Source: Ramlibacter paludis
Lineage (GTDB): Bacteria; Pseudomonadota; Gammaproteobacteria; Burkholderiales; Burkholderiaceae_C
Direction: 5' to 3'
Length of the DNA stretch: 64,000 nucleotides
Assembly: GCF_022012305.1 (NCBI RefSeq)
Contig: NZ_JAKLTM010000002.1
Coordinates: forward strand, 620,001 to 684,000
The notes beneath the pieces are model-generated. The model searched no databases. It saw only the letters and a program-made list of their open reading frames with translations, and was not told the DNA's origin. Positions 62,918-64,000 of the stretch are shown one piece after another (the first letter of the stretch is position 1; each line of letters opens with the position of its first letter). Both the position numbers and the translations under genes were made by a program.

Positions 62918-63553
62918 CTCATTCACCACCTTCTTGGCGCCAACTTTCTCGCCCAGAATCTCGCGCCAATGATCTCGGCTGGCATAGTGTGAATGGTAGT
63001 AGGTCGGCTGCTCGCGGTCGAACTCCTTCAGCAATTCGTTGCGGACCGCCCTCCACAGTTCGAATGTGAGCTCCCGAAGTTTCGCGAGCTTCTCCTGGGT
63101 TGCGTTGGAGCCAAACCCGACCGCCAGCACCGCCGCGTGAATTTGCTTAATAGGCTCGAACGGGTACAGCCCCCGCTGTCCGTCGCGCTCACCGAGGTTC
63201 ATGAACACACCTCGAATCTCGTCGATCGCGATACTCAGCCGCTGAAGGACTACGGCGTACTGCTCCTGAGTAGGATTGTGCAAGTACGTGTACTGATTCG
63301 CGACCTGAATAGTCTCAACCAGCTTCGACCACAGCGACCTCAACTGCTGCATGTAGCTACTTCTCCTTTGCAAGCAGTAGCCAAGCCAAGCTGCAGGTAA
63401 CGCAATCAGGAGGGGCATGAGATCCTTGTACGTCGCGTACACCCACTGACCGTTGGTCTGATCTACGAGTCGAATAGAGACCGCGGCGATCACTGCAACT
63501 GCGTAGAAACCAATCACCCACTGAAACCGGATACGAAGGCTGTGCTTTGTCAT
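62912..63553 (-). CDS. Hypothetical two-helix membrane protein (gene cassette)
   Basis: The protein has 213 residues. Two membrane helices (about 11-29, WVIGFYAVAVIAAVSIRL; and 45-62, LMPLLIALPAAWLGYC) are followed by a helical cytoplasmic domain of about 145 residues (MQQLRSLWSKLVETIQVANQ, AVVLQRLSIAIDEIRGVFMN). I do not recognise a family. It has lower GC than its neighbours and an RBS (AGGAGA) between the cassette start (GTTAGAGG, 63576) and the ATG. Its stop codon is part of the attC R'' box. It may work alone or with the TIR-ATPase. Confidence 0.75.
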   Translation of the reverse strand: MTKHSLRIRFQWVIGFYAVAVIAAVSIRLVDQTNGQWVYATYKDLMPLLIALPAAWLGYCLQRRSSYMQQLRSLWSKLVETIQVANQYTYLHNPTQEQYAVVLQRLSIAIDEIRGVFMNLGERDGQRGLYPFEPIKQIHAAVLAVGFGSNATQEKLAKLRELTFELWRAVRNELLKEFDREQPTYYHSHYASRDHWREILGEKVGAKKVVNEL

Positions 63554-63569
63554 CGGTGTCTCCTGTGAC

Positions 63570-63576
63570 CTCTAAC
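63570..63576 (-). other. Integron core site at the start of the membrane-protein cassette
   Basis: GTTAGAG on the minus strand, 17 bases before the RBS region of the cassette gene, is the exact complement of that cassette's R'' box CTCTAAC at 62917-62911. It marks the recombination point where the cassette was joined. Confidence 0.7.
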
Positions 63577-63826
63577 GTGATATAGAGCGCCAACCCGCCG
63601 CCAATTCCACACCTTCATGTAACCGCATCGAAAACACCGTCAACTCCTCCCCACTGCAAGGTTCCGATTTCTATCAGCTTTCCCCCGCCCCACCAATCCC
63701 CGTTACATAAACTGGAATCAAATCCGCCATGCGCGAGTTTCCACCCTCGGGCGAATCCGTAGACCGGCGTATCGCCCATGCGCGATCCCGCCTACCCTCG
63801 ATGGGGGCACCCACGCAAGTTCGTCT
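63577..63826. other. Non-coding stretch before the cassettes
   Basis: No gene is seen. It may hold an attI-like site or the end of an older cassette. A weak minus-strand promoter (TTGACG, 63643-63638, then TTACAT 15 bases later) could drive the cassettes. No integrase gene is found here. Confidence 0.4.
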
Positions 63827-64000
63827 TCACCCTCGCGCCAGCGCCAGCGCCAGCCGCGCCCCAACCTCCGCGTTGTGCTTCACCAGCGCAATATTGGTCG
63901 CCAGGCTGCGCCCGCCCGTCAGCGCCTTGATGCGCGCCAGCAGAAAGGGCGTGACCGCCTTGCCCACCACGCCCTGCGCCGCGGCTTCGTCCAGCGCCTG
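63827..64000 (-). CDS. psuG: Pseudouridine-5'-phosphate glycosidase (5' partial)
   Basis: Only the last 57 residues are in the window; the rest lies beyond 64000. They read [20 protein letters not shown] followed by [20 protein letters not shown], the conserved end of PsuG, which splits pseudouridine 5'-phosphate to uracil and ribose 5-phosphate. The last stretch (ALALALARG) is repetitive. Confidence 0.85.
   Translation of the reverse strand, partial: QALDEAAAQGVVGKAVTPFLLARIKALTGGRSLATNIALVKHNAEVGARLALALARG

Overview
The window looks like a chromosomal segment of a high-GC betaproteobacterium of the order Burkholderiales, most likely the family Comamonadaceae (Ramlibacter/Variovorax type; the genus cannot be fixed by eye). 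The evidence is the gyrA-pheA-tyrA-aroA/cmk-rpsA-ihfB-lapA-lapB-rfaE1-hldD order, the aroA-cmk fusion, the two-piece style tmRNA neighbourhood next to galE, a Bug-type solute receptor, and dense REP-like palindromes.

Layout. 3-2579: a large hybrid histidine kinase (5' end outside the window), followed by a decayed acyltransferase gene and a leftover Hpt-domain tail (2600-3842). 3856-11063 (minus strand): a glycan/lipid-linked sugar operon with a GT39-like membrane glycosyltransferase, a split transketolase, a fused sugar epimerase/GT2 glycosyltransferase, two methyltransferases and a GtrA flippase-like protein. 11129-11502: tmRNA. 11566-14778: galE, gph, ubiG and an OmpA-type lipoprotein. 15014-27990: housekeeping block (gyrase A; phenylalanine/tyrosine/chorismate pathway; ribosomal S1; IHF beta; LPS assembly and heptose genes; a ComEA-like protein). 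28077-36346: a catabolic block with 5-oxoprolinase, an FAD amino-acid-oxidase-like enzyme, an Asp/Glu-racemase-like protein and a TRAP transporter.

37398-51710 is the most unusual metabolic region: one unbroken minus-strand run of 13 genes. It begins with a form-II carbon-monoxide-dehydrogenase-like molybdenum hydroxylase and its maturation genes (coxS, L, M, D, E, G types). It continues through a Bug receptor, an ABC system of the kind linked to PQQ/lanthanide alcohol dehydrogenases (ATPase, beta-propeller, binding protein, permease) and a TonB receptor, and ends with xdhC. A GG-N10-GC sigma-54-type promoter precedes coxS, a divergent AcoR-like regulator lacking an AAA+ domain faces it, and modE/modABC (molybdate uptake) lies just beyond. 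This arrangement suggests that metal/substrate import, molybdate supply and the hydroxylase work as one unit.

59600-63600 is a mobile, lower-GC island. Two genes on the minus strand (a two-helix membrane protein and an ATPase with a C-terminal TIR domain) are each bounded by integron core sites, with a full attC between them. Each cassette's R'' box is the exact complement of its own first bases, as the integron mechanism requires. An IS1111-type insertion sequence with a frameshifted transposase sits against the downstream attC box. No integrase gene is visible, so this reads as a small integrase-less cassette cluster carrying a candidate anti-phage gene. The window ends in the 3' part of a pseudouridine-5'-phosphate glycosidase gene.
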